DNA from: Pilatotrama ljubarskyi
Taxonomy: Eukaryota; Basidiomycota; Agaricomycetes; Polyporales; Polyporaceae
NCBI GenBank assembly: GCA_022385805.1
Contig: MU277701.1
Coordinates: 245,062-309,061, forward strand
DNA length: 64,000 bases
Direction: 5' to 3'
This document shows positions 24,022 through 36,453 of the stretch, one piece after another. Positions within the stretch are counted from its first letter, which is position 1; the number at the start of each line of letters is the position of its first letter. Made by a program: the position numbers and the translations under genes. The notes beneath the pieces were generated by a model. That model was not told where the DNA came from. It was given only the letters and a program-made list of their open reading frames with translations, and did not search any database.

Positions 24022-25651
24022 TTAGGCCTTCCAAGACCACCCTCCTTTATCTCGCGCGTCCAGCCAACGAACATATGCTACGCAAACTCCTGCGGCGAGG
24101 ATGAGGGTTCCGTCGAAAACGGCGACCTCGTTGTATCTCTTCTTCAAGACTTGCAGGTCGGATATCATGCTGCCGTTGAGCCGTGTTCCGCGTTGGTGGC
24201 TTCCAAGGATAAGACCCGCGATGGGCGCGCCGAATAGGGCGCCAAGACCACGGACGAAGTAGATGAAGCCGTTCACGCTGGAGTAGTTCTGGACTCCGTA
24301 CACCTCCGTAATCGTGGTCGGCAGGAGCGCGTTATAGCCCCCAGCGAGGATGCCGTAGAATACAACGAACGCCAGGAAGCGAGCGCGGTCGGAGTCGTAC
24401 CACAATGCGAAGACAGCGATGCCGGAGAAGATGACCTGGAATCATGTGTGGGAGTGATATCTCACACATCGGGCACGAGGGGGCTTACGCTGAGGATCAT
24501 GGTGTTCTGCCGTCCCACACGATCCGCAAGAACACCCATTCCGATGCGTGCTGCGCTGTTCACGGCGGTGTTTACAGCCAAGAGGAGACTGCCTGTGGAA
24601 CTCGAGTACGAGAGGATGGAGACGGAGTACGTTGTCAAGAAGTACACCGGTACCATGTTCCCGGCCGCTTGGAGAAGAGCTCCTAAGGACTGGATGCTCC
24701 ATATTGTCTCAGCAAAAAAGCTCCGTCCCTGTGCAGCCGTTCGTACCTGGAGGATGAAGGTGCCTCGCTTGACCAGAGCCATACTGACGCGAGTGCTTCC
24801 TGCGGCGTTCGCGGCAGCTCCATGCTTCTTTGTCACGACGCAGGAGATAGGGATCCCGAGTACGAAGTTCCATATGGCTAGAATGCGCAGGGCCCATTGA
24901 ATCCCGAGGCGAGTGAGAAGTGTATGAAAGACAGGTGAGAGGACCAAGCCGCCGACACCGCTGCCGGCGAGAACGATGCCCATTGCGGCACCACGATTGC
25001 GGTCGAAGTAGGCTGGCGTGAGGGACATGATGGGGAAATAGTACATGCTGGATCCGATCCCGTAGAGAACGCCTTGAGTCAAATATAATTGCCATAACTG
25101 CATTGGATGTCATCGTTTCAGATAAGACTCCGCGATCCCAATAAATTGGCACGAGCACACCTGGGTAGAGAAGCTCGCTAAGAAGATCCCGAGGCTCATG
25201 ATGAAGGCCCCAGCCAAAGAAATGAGCTTCACATTGTCAAACCTGCCGATCATTGGGTTCACAAAGATGCTGCCGCTCCAGGTGAGTCCGCTGCCGATGG
25301 TCCCCACGAGAGACACCAAAGCATCCTGTCCTTCCGCCCCTTTCACGTTCGTCTCAGGCGACGTGTAGAATTCCTATACACGGATAGCGTTTTTCAACAA
25401 CTTGGCTGCATTGCGTAGAAGATGCGAACCTGAAAAAGACCATATATTGAATTGATACCGATGACATGGAACGTCATCATGAAGCCCGCGAAGACAAGTA
25501 GACACTGGTATGTCTGCAACGGTTCAGGCGTCTGGATACGCTCGACAGACGGTGCCACGGTGTCCTCGACATTATGTTCTCTCCGTTGACTGGAATGGCT
25601 GTGGAAGGTGCGCAACGCGAGAACATCCCCGCTACCGTTCGATGCGTTCAT
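24022..25651 (-). CDS. MFS transporter, monocarboxylate-transporter-like
   Basis: Five exons on the minus strand: 25651-25430, 25373-25161, 25097-24747, 24689-24489, 24435-24022, giving 466 residues. After a hydrophilic N-terminus of about 50 residues come twelve hydrophobic segments. The first contains GFMMTFHVIGINSIYGLFQ. The loop after TM2 carries a typical fungal MCT segment (GTIGSGLTW), TM4 has YGIGSSMYYFP, and TM8-9 carry GALLQAAGNMVPVYFL. The middle cytosolic loop is short and basic. This arrangement fits the monocarboxylate porter branch of the MFS (MCH-type proteins); the substrate cannot be read from sequence. The 57-bp intron at 24690-24746 is in frame and stop-free, so its splicing is inferred from a strong donor, branch site and family alignment. 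The start codon lies 177 bp from that of the divergent SNF1 gene. Confidence 0.88.
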
Positions 25652-25828
25652 GGCGGAGGGAGGACAAGCATGGACGCCACAAAGAGCAAACATCTCACAA
25701 CAGCTGCCCCGCATCCGTCGATCGCGGCAGCGATCCTCTGAAGCGCCCGCCAATACCGGTTGCCGCCTTACAGACCTCCTCCATACACCAAACTTCACGC
25801 TACCGCCCTATCCGGACTGCATAACAGC
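25652..25828. promoter_or_regulatory. Bidirectional promoter between the MFS transporter and SNF1
   Basis: Only 177 bp separate the two divergent start codons, so both promoters and both 5' UTRs must share or overlap in this space. No TATA box is evident. Confidence 0.6.
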
Positions 25829-28079
<2,251 letters not shown>

Positions 28080-29501
28080 AGAGTCTGTGGGACTGGTTGG
28101 CTGTATGCTCTCGTTCGTGCGTGCTCGTGTGCTCTCCGCTGTCTGTTATGTTGTGCTTGTACTGCTTATCATATGCTGGTTCGTCAGATGTGACGCGTGG
28201 ATGTAGCTCTGGAATATTGGATTAATGTATCATTACCCGTAGGAAAGAACTCGTTTGACATCCGACTATATTGAGTTTCGGTGCAGATTATTCGGCGAAG
28301 GTGTGAGGTCATCACTCCGGAGCTATATGACTGTCAAAACAGCCATCGGTGTTTGAACAGCCCATCCAAAGCAGGTGCTCGTTTCTCCACATATCCCATG
28401 GTACGCAGCTCATGCATCTTTGTTCCAGTTTGTGCGATCTACACATGCACTACCGCTGCGTGCAAGCTCCGGAACCCCCTGTGGAATGAGTCAAACTGTT
28501 CAGCTTGAGCAGTGGACGCGATAGCCTCGTGGGTGCCACCGGCCGCCTTCCGGCACCGCATCCATCTCTGCTTGCTTTGTTGCTCGAAGCGTCTTCGTGC
28601 TTGTGCTTCTGTCGTCGGCTTCTCAGTCTGGGAACGCTTGCTCTCGTTAATTAACTTCAGGTGTCGATCGATACGTCCCCGGCGCTTCCTCCAGTGTCTC
28701 AAACAGCAGGTAATTCCGCGGAGGGCACGATCATCACGGCGAAATTGTGCGGTCCTCTCAGACGCACTCATGCCCGAGTTCCGCAAGATAGTGCTTTTGA
28801 CTGCAGAAATTGTCCACGGATCCGCATGGGCGGGTGCTGCACTCGGTTGGACGAACATTGAAGGTCGCGCATTCGCCAGGGGAAGACTACAGAGCGCTCC
28901 GTTCGGGACTCCAGTTCGGCCCACGAGTGTTCGTAACGTCGCTGTCAAAGGCATCGCGCAGCACGTCGGTGAGTGCTTCTCCAAGGAATACCTGCTCCTC
29001 TCTTCTCTCAGGGCTCTCGATAGGTCGCATGTCTCGATGCATGCACGCTCATCCGGCGGACGTGACTTGCCAGGACTGCTCCGCGGGCTCCAGCCCTGCC
29101 GACGCATGCATGGCGCAGCGTCCGGAAGGGCGAACTGGCGGAACCCATCGTGACAAGTAACCCGCTTTGATTCGCAGTGCCGTACGGTGCTGGGAGGAGG
29201 ATAGCGGCGGCGCAGAGGGAACACACTTGGCAGACGTCTCCGCTGCAGAGTTCATCACATGGGTGTGACCATCGAAGAAGCCGTCCACCTGTGCATGAGA
29301 TGTGTCGCCTTCCCTGACACCGCCGCGTGCGAACGCTGAGAACTCGCTCAATTTGGTCACCGAACATCCAAATTGAGCCGTGCGCTCGCTCGAATGCGCA
29401 TCTCGTCACGCCGGGCCAGTCGAACCCGGCCGTCCTATATAACCTTCCGCCGCTGCCTCTGCTTTCCTCCTCTCATCCCCCACCATCCTTCTTTCGCCGA
29501 C
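28080..29501. other. Intergenic stretch and PUF promoter
   Basis: Contains the SNF1 3' UTR at the left end. Long overlapping frames on both strands (28512-29153 plus, 28439-29224 minus) show no motif and no consistent codon bias. The right end is the PUF promoter. Confidence 0.4.
29435..29443 (+). promoter_or_regulatory. TATA box of the PUF gene
   Basis: CTATATAAC lies about 60 bp upstream of the PUF start codon and is followed by a CT-rich leader, a usual fungal core-promoter arrangement. Confidence 0.5.
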
Positions 29502-32176
29502 ATGGACCACCACATCTCCTCTGCTCAGCCGTTTGTTCCCCTCTTCGACCCTCTCCCGTCCTCAAGAACCTCTGCCGCCTCAATCTGGGCCCCGCAGCCG
29601 CAGCCCTCCGATGTCGCTTGGTCAAAAGCCATCGACTCGTTCACTCGAGTCAACTTCGGTAGCGCTCCTGCGTCAGCTCGCCCGGATCCTCGTGGTTCTT
29701 CGTCCTTTCCTGCTCCCAACGCCGGAGAAGATGTCTTCGGTCCGGTCGGCTTGGACGGCCAGCGGCGCCAGGCTGTAGGCGCCATTGGGGATGGTCGGAA
29801 GAAGTCCTCACCCACCTACGATGAACTCGTAAGCGGTCTATATGCGGGTTATAGATGCACTTATCAAGCAGCTGTACTCTCAGCACGTCGAGCAGCTGCT
29901 TCGCTCTCTCAATCTCAATTCTCCCGGTCCTACGGCGCCCGTCAACAGGCTCAAGAACGATCTGTCCCACTCGCCTACCTCGCCGGATCTATCCCCTATC
30001 TCGACAACCTCTGCTCTCCTGACCCCGACTGATCTGAGCCCAGCCAAAACGTTCGACCAAAAGGCCTTGCCGACTTTCGACTTCAGTGGCACGCATCGGT
30101 CTGGGGAGAACAATTCCCTCATGTTCGAGACCGGCTTCAGGATGCCAGACAGGGGATACGAATCTCAGGGATCGCTTTACACCACATCTCAGCCTTTGGG
30201 GCCTGATGGTGGATACTTCCCTCACTTCGAGCCATTCTTAGATAATTCTCTTGCTACTCTTTCGCGCGGGCCGCCGTTGCTATCCTCTTCTGCACAGCCT
30301 GATCGTCGTCGTCTCGACTCCTTGATTTATCCTCCTTCACTCCCGCCGCTCTCATGGGGCCAGCAACGTCTCCGCACTTCTTCTGAATGGCTGAGAGCCG
30401 ATGAAGGAGGCGAACGAGGCCTAGCATTCATTGGCGGCGAGACGTTGTTACGCTCAGCGCCGACGCAGTCAAATTCGTCGCATCGCCAGGCGTGCCAGGT
30501 GAATGAGGTGAGTCTGCTCCAGGATAATCGCTCCATCTCTGCTGAGTATATTGGCGTCACAGCCTATCAACTTCCTATCGCTCTTGCATCCCTCTTCGAC
30601 TCCGCCCTACGAACTCTTCGTGGCGAGAATCATCAAATCGTCCGACCAGCAGGCCTCCATATTTCTCCAGCAGAAGTTGAAAGTCGCTGACGCCGAAGAG
30701 CGCGCGAAGATCGTGGACGCGATCTGTACCAAGGGCTTCGAGATGATGGCGCATAGGCACGTACTACATTCATATACGCCTATCCCCCAATGTCCACTGA
30801 CATGAGCGCTCGTAGGTTTGGTAACTGGGCCGTGCAACGGTGCCTCGAGGCCACTGCCAGTCTCGAGGAGAGACGCAAGATTGTTGCATGCATGCGGTCA
30901 GTTTCTTCGACTCACTCCACTGAGTTTTCCCGAACTGATGATTTGCCTGACGGCGTAGCGGACGTGTGGTCGAGCTCGCTACCAACTGCTACGGGTGTCA
31001 TGTTCTCCAGAAGGCGCTCGATTGCGAAGAGGAAGTTCGCTTAGCGATAGTCTCCGAATTATTGGTCGGCGACCCGGCGCAAACTTTGGTGAACAAACAT
31101 GCTTCCCATGTCTGGAGCAAGGTATAGTGAATGATTACCGCTTATGCTGGTTCTGTTCCACTGATGTATCGGTAGATCATGGAATTGACATGGACGGCAC
31201 CTGCGCCCCCAATCTTCGCATAGTGAGTTGCACGTCCTCAGTCACCGATTCCAACTCTTATTGTGAGACAGCGTCAACAAGTCACTTAAGGGCAAATGGG
31301 CATCCTTGGCGTGCCATGAGACGGGCTCCTTGGTCGTCCAGGTCAGTCGCTTTGCGACGACACATGTAGGGGAATCTCACGCATCGTCTTCGTATTGCCT
31401 GCTGCAGCATGCTTTTGAGAATCTGGAAGAGTGTGCTAAGGACGGCATCGTGGACGAGCTGTTGAACAAAGGGCCCCACATCTTCAGCGAGGTCGCGAAG
31501 AATCAATGGGGTTCCTACTGCATTCAACATAGTGAGTCGTAGTCGCAAAGAAGCTTCGCCTTGTTTGACCATCCTTCCTATCTAGTACTTGAACACGGCT
31601 CTCATAGGCATCGCGACTTGGCATTGAGCCATCTGCTTACTGGGCTGCTGGAGTATGCCACCAATGAGCAAGGCATCAAGTCGATCACTAAAGCGCTCAA
31701 GGAAGGCGGGAAGGACACTCTGGACAGAATCATCAAGAGGATGTGTGAGCCTGCAAAAAGGTACGAACATACACGGCCTTGCCGCCCTTCCATTGACCGA
31801 CTGGTTCGTTCATCCAAGTGCTCGACGGGCGATGATCGTCGACATGGCGCTCTCGGCCACGGGCAGCCAGCTCATTGCCAGCGTTCTTCCCAACGTGAGC
31901 ACGACGTGATCCCAATACGCCCTCCTACTGACGGAGATCAAGGCTGACAAGGATCAACGTGCACTGCTGTACGAGTCTATTCGGGGTCATATCGTGACAC
32001 TCCGTGGGTGCAAGACCGGCTCGAAGGTCATTTGGCTCTTGTAGGTCTCGCCTACTTCCCTGGTCTCATATGATACTGACTTGACCATCAAATAGTGACA
32101 GAATGGTGCCGACAGTCGCATTCATCTCTTGGATTCGCTGCTGACCTCGTCCCAGCGCGCATACTACGGCTACTAA
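29502..32176 (+). CDS. PUF/Pumilio-family RNA-binding protein
   Basis: Thirteen exons: 29502-29828, 29884-30507, 30563-30756, 30816-30896, 30959-31121, 31176-31222, 31272-31341, 31408-31531, 31586-31760, 31819-31894, 31943-32040, 32096-32105, 32156-32176, giving 669 residues. The N-terminal half (to about residue 330) is Ser/Pro-rich and disordered. The C-terminal half is a PUM homology domain with eight helical repeats, whose RNA-facing helices read NWAVQ, CHVLQ, SHVWS, SLVVQ, SYCIQ, IKSIT, SQLIA and SKVIW. It ends in DRMRAYYGY. PUF proteins bind 3' UTRs and lower translation or stability of target mRNAs. Several repeats deviate from the canonical code, which fits the divergent fungal Puf1/Puf2/Mcp2-like branch. 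The intron at 30757-30815 has a GC donor. The first intron could instead end at 29868, which would add five residues. Confidence 0.9.
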
Positions 32177-32947
32177 GCACTCTTCTTCGCGACATTTCAT
32201 CGGCATATCTTCAAGCATATCTCAACACAAGCTGCAATTCTCAACGCATTTCGCATCATCTTGCCGCGTCGCATACGCGGTCTCACAGTCGCTTCCCGCT
32301 CGCCCAATGTCAGAACTCGCATTTTTCATTCAGTCGCGCACGGCGCTCTCCCGCAAGGTACAACGCACTCCGATAAGTGACCCTCGCATCCAACTACATT
32401 TACGCATGCATTCTTTCTTTATTGCTCCTTATTCGCCGCCATCTCTCATATCTCGTCCGCAACAGTTTCATACCCCTGTTTTCGTACTCGTGCATACATA
32501 CATACGTGGACTGGTATGCATCGAATGTTCTGTGTCGACCGAACTACCGTGATAGCCACGCTTCCTGCCATCCGATGTATATCACTGGCCTTGCATGCAA
32601 TGCACGCGTACGCTCGCATCCATCCACAAATGCGACCAGTAAGTGTGGCCGAACTACCACTCGATGTGGCCAGGATCGATCCACAGATGTATAACACGCG
32701 GGTCCGCGGGCGATAAGTATGCAAATACCCAACGGAAGGATGTAAATCACCGTGTCGTCTAGAGATACATCGATGCCCTGACCAGACTTGCGCGTATTGC
32801 ATCGGCTGAGCGAAGGCAGACAGTGGGCCTATTGGATCATAATGTATGATTGTCTTTTCGCGATACAGTACTGGAAGGCCGTGCGTGAGCTTCAGCTTCG
32901 GGAGTAACTTCGTAGATGCATACTCTAGCATTGTCCAACTAGTCGTC
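32177..32947. other. Convergent 3' region between PUF and COX6
   Basis: About 0.77 kb holding the 3' UTRs of the two convergent genes. Frames here are short and random-looking; no other element was seen. Confidence 0.5.
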
Positions 32948-33407
32948 TCACGAAGTGTAGAGCTCCTCCCTGATGTTGATGCCTACGGTATACGTGCTCG
33001 GTTGGGTGTATGCATACTGGTGTCGCGACGGACTCACCAAGCTCCTCCCGGAGAGGCTTGAGCTCGTCAAGGTACGCCTGGTACTGCTGCTTGTTTTCAA
33101 CCTTCTCCTTGATGCCCTCGAAGATACGGACGGCAGTCGCGTAGTCGTTGACGCGACGGGCAGCGCGAACGGCCGCCTCGACGACAGAGGGGGCGGGGAC
33201 GAGGTCGTGCGCGAAACAGTTGTTGAGGCCACGCTGGACCTCGAAGAGGTCCTGGGCAGACTCGAAGAAGGTGACGTAGCGTTGGTTGAAGGACTCGAAC
33301 GTCTCCTGTCCGTGTGCGCTGGAGGACGCGCGGGCGAAGGCGGGAGCGACGCGGGTCGCGGCGGGGCGGGCGCGAAGGAGGGTGGCGGCGAGCTGGGCAC
33401 GAATCAT
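32948..33407 (-). CDS. COX6: Cytochrome c oxidase subunit (yeast COX6 / COX5A family), mitochondrial
   Basis: Two exons: 33407-33038 and 32982-32948, giving 134 residues. The first 30 or so residues are an Arg/Ala/Ser-rich mitochondrial presequence (MIRAQLAATLLRARPAATR). The mature part has the family blocks ESFNQRYVTFFESAQDLFEV, GLNNCFAHDLVPAP and RVNDYATAVRIFEGIKEKV, an all-helical repeat that caps respiratory complex IV on the matrix side. The 55-bp intron at 32983-33037 separates the last 11 residues, and the terminal REELY motif is typical. The length is close to the yeast protein. A CCAAT box about 290 bp upstream fits control by the HAP2/3/5 complex, which regulates respiratory genes in yeast; this is an inference here. 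Confidence 0.95.
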
Positions 33408-33696
33408 CGTGGTGAGCTGGGACGAGGAGACGTTGGACGGAGCGACGAGGGTGGTGGTGAAGAAAAGGCGGGCGGGCGTCGAGCGACGGGGGCAGGGCCC
33501 GCCCAGGCTCATGCCATCACACGCAGCCGGTTCAGTCCGACTCGCGCTCACTCCGTTGAGTCCATTCAGTCCGTGTTCGACATCAGCGCTGCAGCCCGCT
33601 GCCCTCGTCGCTGCATATATATTCTCTGCGAGCTCCTCTGTCCTACGTACGATCGTCTCACAGGTCGGCTTCGCCCTGCAACGTGCAAAAAACCGC

Positions 33697-33701
33697 ATTG
33701 G
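33697..33701 (-). promoter_or_regulatory. CCAAT box upstream of COX6
   Basis: On the minus strand this reads CCAAT within CGCCCAATGCGG, about 290 bp before the COX6 start. HAP-type CCAAT binding is usual for respiratory genes. The site is short and could occur by chance. Confidence 0.35.
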
Positions 33702-33987
33702 GCGAGCGGGACCCCGGACTGAGTGTGGTCGTGTTTGGACCAGCGGGGCGTCTTATATTACATACATCGGCGGGAGCGACGTTCTCACCCACCTCTTCCC
33801 TCTCCATTACTGTGCATCTCCACCCTCACCCTCCCCAAGCACGCAGCAATGGATGACGGTACGTCCTCAGCATCAGCAGCCCCGACAACGACGACGCCTA
33901 GACCGTTACTTCTGTCCTCGATACATACTTCGTCCGGCACGCCCGCCTCCCAGTTGACTACACCGCGGCAGCTATGCATACCGCCGT

Positions 33988-34008
33988 AGCAGCAGCAGCA
34001 GCAGCAGC
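33988..34008. repeat. (AGC)7 trinucleotide microsatellite
   Basis: Seven uninterrupted AGC units in the presumed 5' leader or upstream intron of the TRA2-like gene. Length polymorphism between strains would be expected. Confidence 0.85.
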
Positions 34009-34353
34009 ATCAGCCTTCGGCTAACAGCTGACGACCTCACTGTCGGCGTGGCTCTCGTCCTCCCTTTTCTTTCGCCTCAGCTTGTCGCCTGTTGGCTAAA
34101 GGCCTCACTCCGACGAGCACCATGCTCTTCACTGTCCACGTCGACGCGCCTGTTTCGGCTTCGCCATCACTTCTGTCGCATTTCACACGCGTCTCGGCGG
34201 CTCTTCGCTCCGTCTGCTGGCTCGCCTTCTGTTCTTTCGCGTCGCCAGTTCCACCATCCAGCATGCCCGTCCCCGACTTCCAGTGACACGACCTGACTTC
34301 GTTTTCACCCTCTTCCCCGTTCGTCTCTCCGCTCAGCCTGGCAGTCCCAAGAC

Positions 34354-35312
34354 ATGGCTCCTTCCGGCACGGCGGGTGCAATCAGCATCCCCACCAATGA
34401 CAGCGCCATCTCCAACGGCGGCACCCAGGAGGAACAGTCGTGGAACAATGGTGGCCGCTCTCCTCCGCGTGGACCGGAGCCTCCCAGGCGCTCCAGTCGC
34501 AGCCGGAGCCCGGGCAGGAAACCTGAGAGGTACGTGCTTTTCGAACCTACGCAAGGACGTCTTGCTGACACGGCGTGCGTGTCAGGGAGGGTGGTGGCAA
34601 CAACCCAGGAAACAACCTGCATGTTTCCGGCTTGAGTCACAAGGTAGACACGCGTGACCTCGAGCAGGCCTTTGCGAAAGTAGGCCGGGTGAGTACAAAA
34701 TCGCCAGCGAGTCCAGGCGGGCGGTCCTGACGCGTTTTCGCAGGTCCAGAAGGCCCAGGTGATGTATGATCCTCATTCGCGTGAATCCCGCGGATTTGGA
34801 TTTGTCACGATGGAGACTGTCGAAGAGGCGGATGCTGCCATCGCCGCGATGAACGGTACTGAATTCATGGGCAAGGTCATTTCAGTGGAGAAGGTATATT
34901 GCCCCGCACGCTCAGCGCATGTGGCAACAACTGACGGACAAATGCTAGGCTCGTCGCGGTCGTGCCCGGACGCCCACTCCCGGCCGCTACTACGGCCCGC
35001 CAAAGAGGAACGAGAGTATGTGATCCCTGCCGTACATCATAATCACGCTGTGCTCAATCTGCACTCCCAGACGAACGTCCGTACGATCCTCGCCCATATG
35101 ACAGCCGGTACTCCCGCGGATACGACGACAATCGCCGTCGTCCTCGCTACGAAGACGACTACCGCGGCGGGCGTGGTGGTGACTATGAGCGTGGAGGCTA
35201 CGGCCGCGACTATGAGCGCGGTGGCGCAGGTGGCGGCGGAGGTAGCGGCGGGGGCGGGGGCGGCTACGGTCGCGACCATGACCGTGGCCGCTATGAAGAC
35301 CGCCGTTACTGA
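34354..35312 (+). CDS. TRA2-like SR-related RRM splicing factor
   Basis: Five exons: 34354-34529, 34586-34688, 34744-34893, 34949-35015, 35071-35312, giving 245 residues. The order is: an N-terminal RS-type region (RRSSRSRSPGRKP), one RRM at about residues 66-142, a linker, and a C-terminal Arg/Tyr/Asp/Gly-rich tail with a Gly run. RNP2 is LHVSGL and RNP1 is SRGFGFVTM. The linker RARTPTPGRYYGPPKR is the hallmark of transformer-2 proteins, where TPTPG follows the RRM. TRA2 factors bind purine-rich exonic enhancers and promote exon inclusion in the nucleus. All four introns are 55 or 56 bp. A second start 505 bp upstream could add four residues (MDDD) through a 493-bp intron. Confidence 0.9.
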
Positions 35313-35503
35313 GCAGATTTCGACGCCACGTACAGCATGCTGTACAACGTGCCGTTACCAGATTGTGAGGGCACACTCAAAATGCCCGTCCATGACATGT
35401 CGTTGTATGCGTTCATCAGGGCCTAGTATGTTATCCGCTGTCGGTGTTATACGTGTTGCCTCCGTATATATTATGCCTGTTGTCCGCCGTAGAGACATCG
35501 GCA

Positions 35504-36448
35504 TTATCTCGTGGTATTGGAAGCGAACCCCGCACTTCCGATGCCCATCTCGACAACGCAGCTTTCCCTTCCAAGCCTGCGCATCTCTTCCACCACCTCA
35601 CCGACCTTCTCAATTTCTGTCCACTGCCGTCGTGGGTCAGCACTCGTTTGGAGCACGGGTTCGATAAAGCGGAGTCTGAGTGCCAGCCACTGCATGCTCT
35701 TCACACGCGAGACGAAGTCCTCGACGTCCTCCCGTGCGCCTTCGCAGTATATCACGCCGGGGTAGCCCACCTTCGCGAACCCAGTCAGATTGAGCTCGTG
35801 GGACCATTGCGACAGCGAGCGCCGCTTCTGAGGGGATTTGAGGTGGTGCGACGTGAAGAGCGCGTGGTATCGCGGGGAGTGGGCTTGGGCAGTTTGCTGC
35901 CCAGATACGCCTACAGCGGGCGGCGTTGCGGCTCTCCTTGCATCCTTCGTTGCAGCGTGCACTTGCGGTAAGAGATGCGAGGAGATCAGCTCGTAGATGG
36001 GATATCTGCGTATCGGTTCATCAATCCCTTCGCATGGGGAGTGTGTTGGGACGCACTCACTGCCTCTCACTTCTTCCAGTGCCTCTGCCACCGCGGCCTG
36101 CCACCGCTCTTGGTCGGCGCGTCCAAGGTTGGAGCCTTTCACCGCAACGTGAGGCATGGCTCCAGCTTTGCCATATTCTTGCGGCAACGAGACGGCGAAC
36201 CAGACGTCGTTGTCCTCCGTCTTCACTTCAAAGCGGGGAGCACTATCGACCAGGGGAAGGTCGACCCCCTCGGGGTCGGTAGAGTATGCATCGAGTAGCG
36301 CTTCCCAGATCGCTGCGTCTTCCGTGAACTGGAGGAGTTCTCCCGGTAGTAGAGAGCACCGCAGAAGGTGCACTTCCTCGAGGGCTTTGCGGGCAGCGGT
36401 CATGGCGGTTGTGAGGGTTGGACTCGGAGACCCCCGAGAGTTCTGCAT
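35504..36448 (-). CDS. RWD and DUF1115 domain protein (RWDD2-like)
   Basis: Single-exon frame of 314 residues. An RWD domain occupies about residues 15-130 (EEVHLLRCSLLPGELLQF start, then PLVDSAPRFEVK and FAVSLPQEYGK). A C-terminal DUF1115 domain follows (about 180-290: HHLKSPQKRRSLSQWSHELNL, GFAKVGYPGVIYCEG, FVSRVKSMQWLALRLRF). This architecture is that of RWD domain-containing protein 2, conserved from fungi to animals and still poorly understood; RWD domains mediate protein contacts in ubiquitin and translational-control pathways. The first ATG (36448) lies only 5 bp from the divergent start at 36454. The Met at codon 16 (36403) is therefore a likely alternative start, and it begins just where RWD similarity starts. 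Confidence 0.88.
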   Translation of the reverse strand: MQNSRGSPSPTLTTAMTAARKALEEVHLLRCSLLPGELLQFTEDAAIWEALLDAYSTDPEGVDLPLVDSAPRFEVKTEDNDVWFAVSLPQEYGKAGAMPHVAVKGSNLGRADQERWQAAVAEALEEVRGSECVPTHSPCEGIDEPIRRYPIYELISSHLLPQVHAATKDARRAATPPAVGVSGQQTAQAHSPRYHALFTSHHLKSPQKRRSLSQWSHELNLTGFAKVGYPGVIYCEGAREDVEDFVSRVKSMQWLALRLRFIEPVLQTSADPRRQWTEIEKVGEVVEEMRRLGRESCVVEMGIGSAGFASNTTR

Positions 36449-36453
36449 GATTC
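36404..36453. promoter_or_regulatory. Extremely short head-to-head promoter
   Basis: The divergent starts at 36448 or 36403 (minus) and 36454 (plus) leave 5 to 50 bp between coding regions. The 5' leaders of the two genes must overlap the opposite gene. Confidence 0.5.

Larger units (their letters stand above)
33408..34353. other. Divergent intergenic region between COX6 and the TRA2-like gene
   Basis: Contains both promoters, an AGC trinucleotide run at 33988-34008, and a possible extra first exon of the TRA2-like gene. ATGGATGACG at 33849-33858 is followed by a GTACGT donor and joins in frame to 34352. Confidence 0.45.

Noticed and set aside
28439..29224. Long overlapping frames on both strands
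   Set aside because: Both strands are open at once, with no motif and no codon bias, as expected for GC-rich non-coding DNA.
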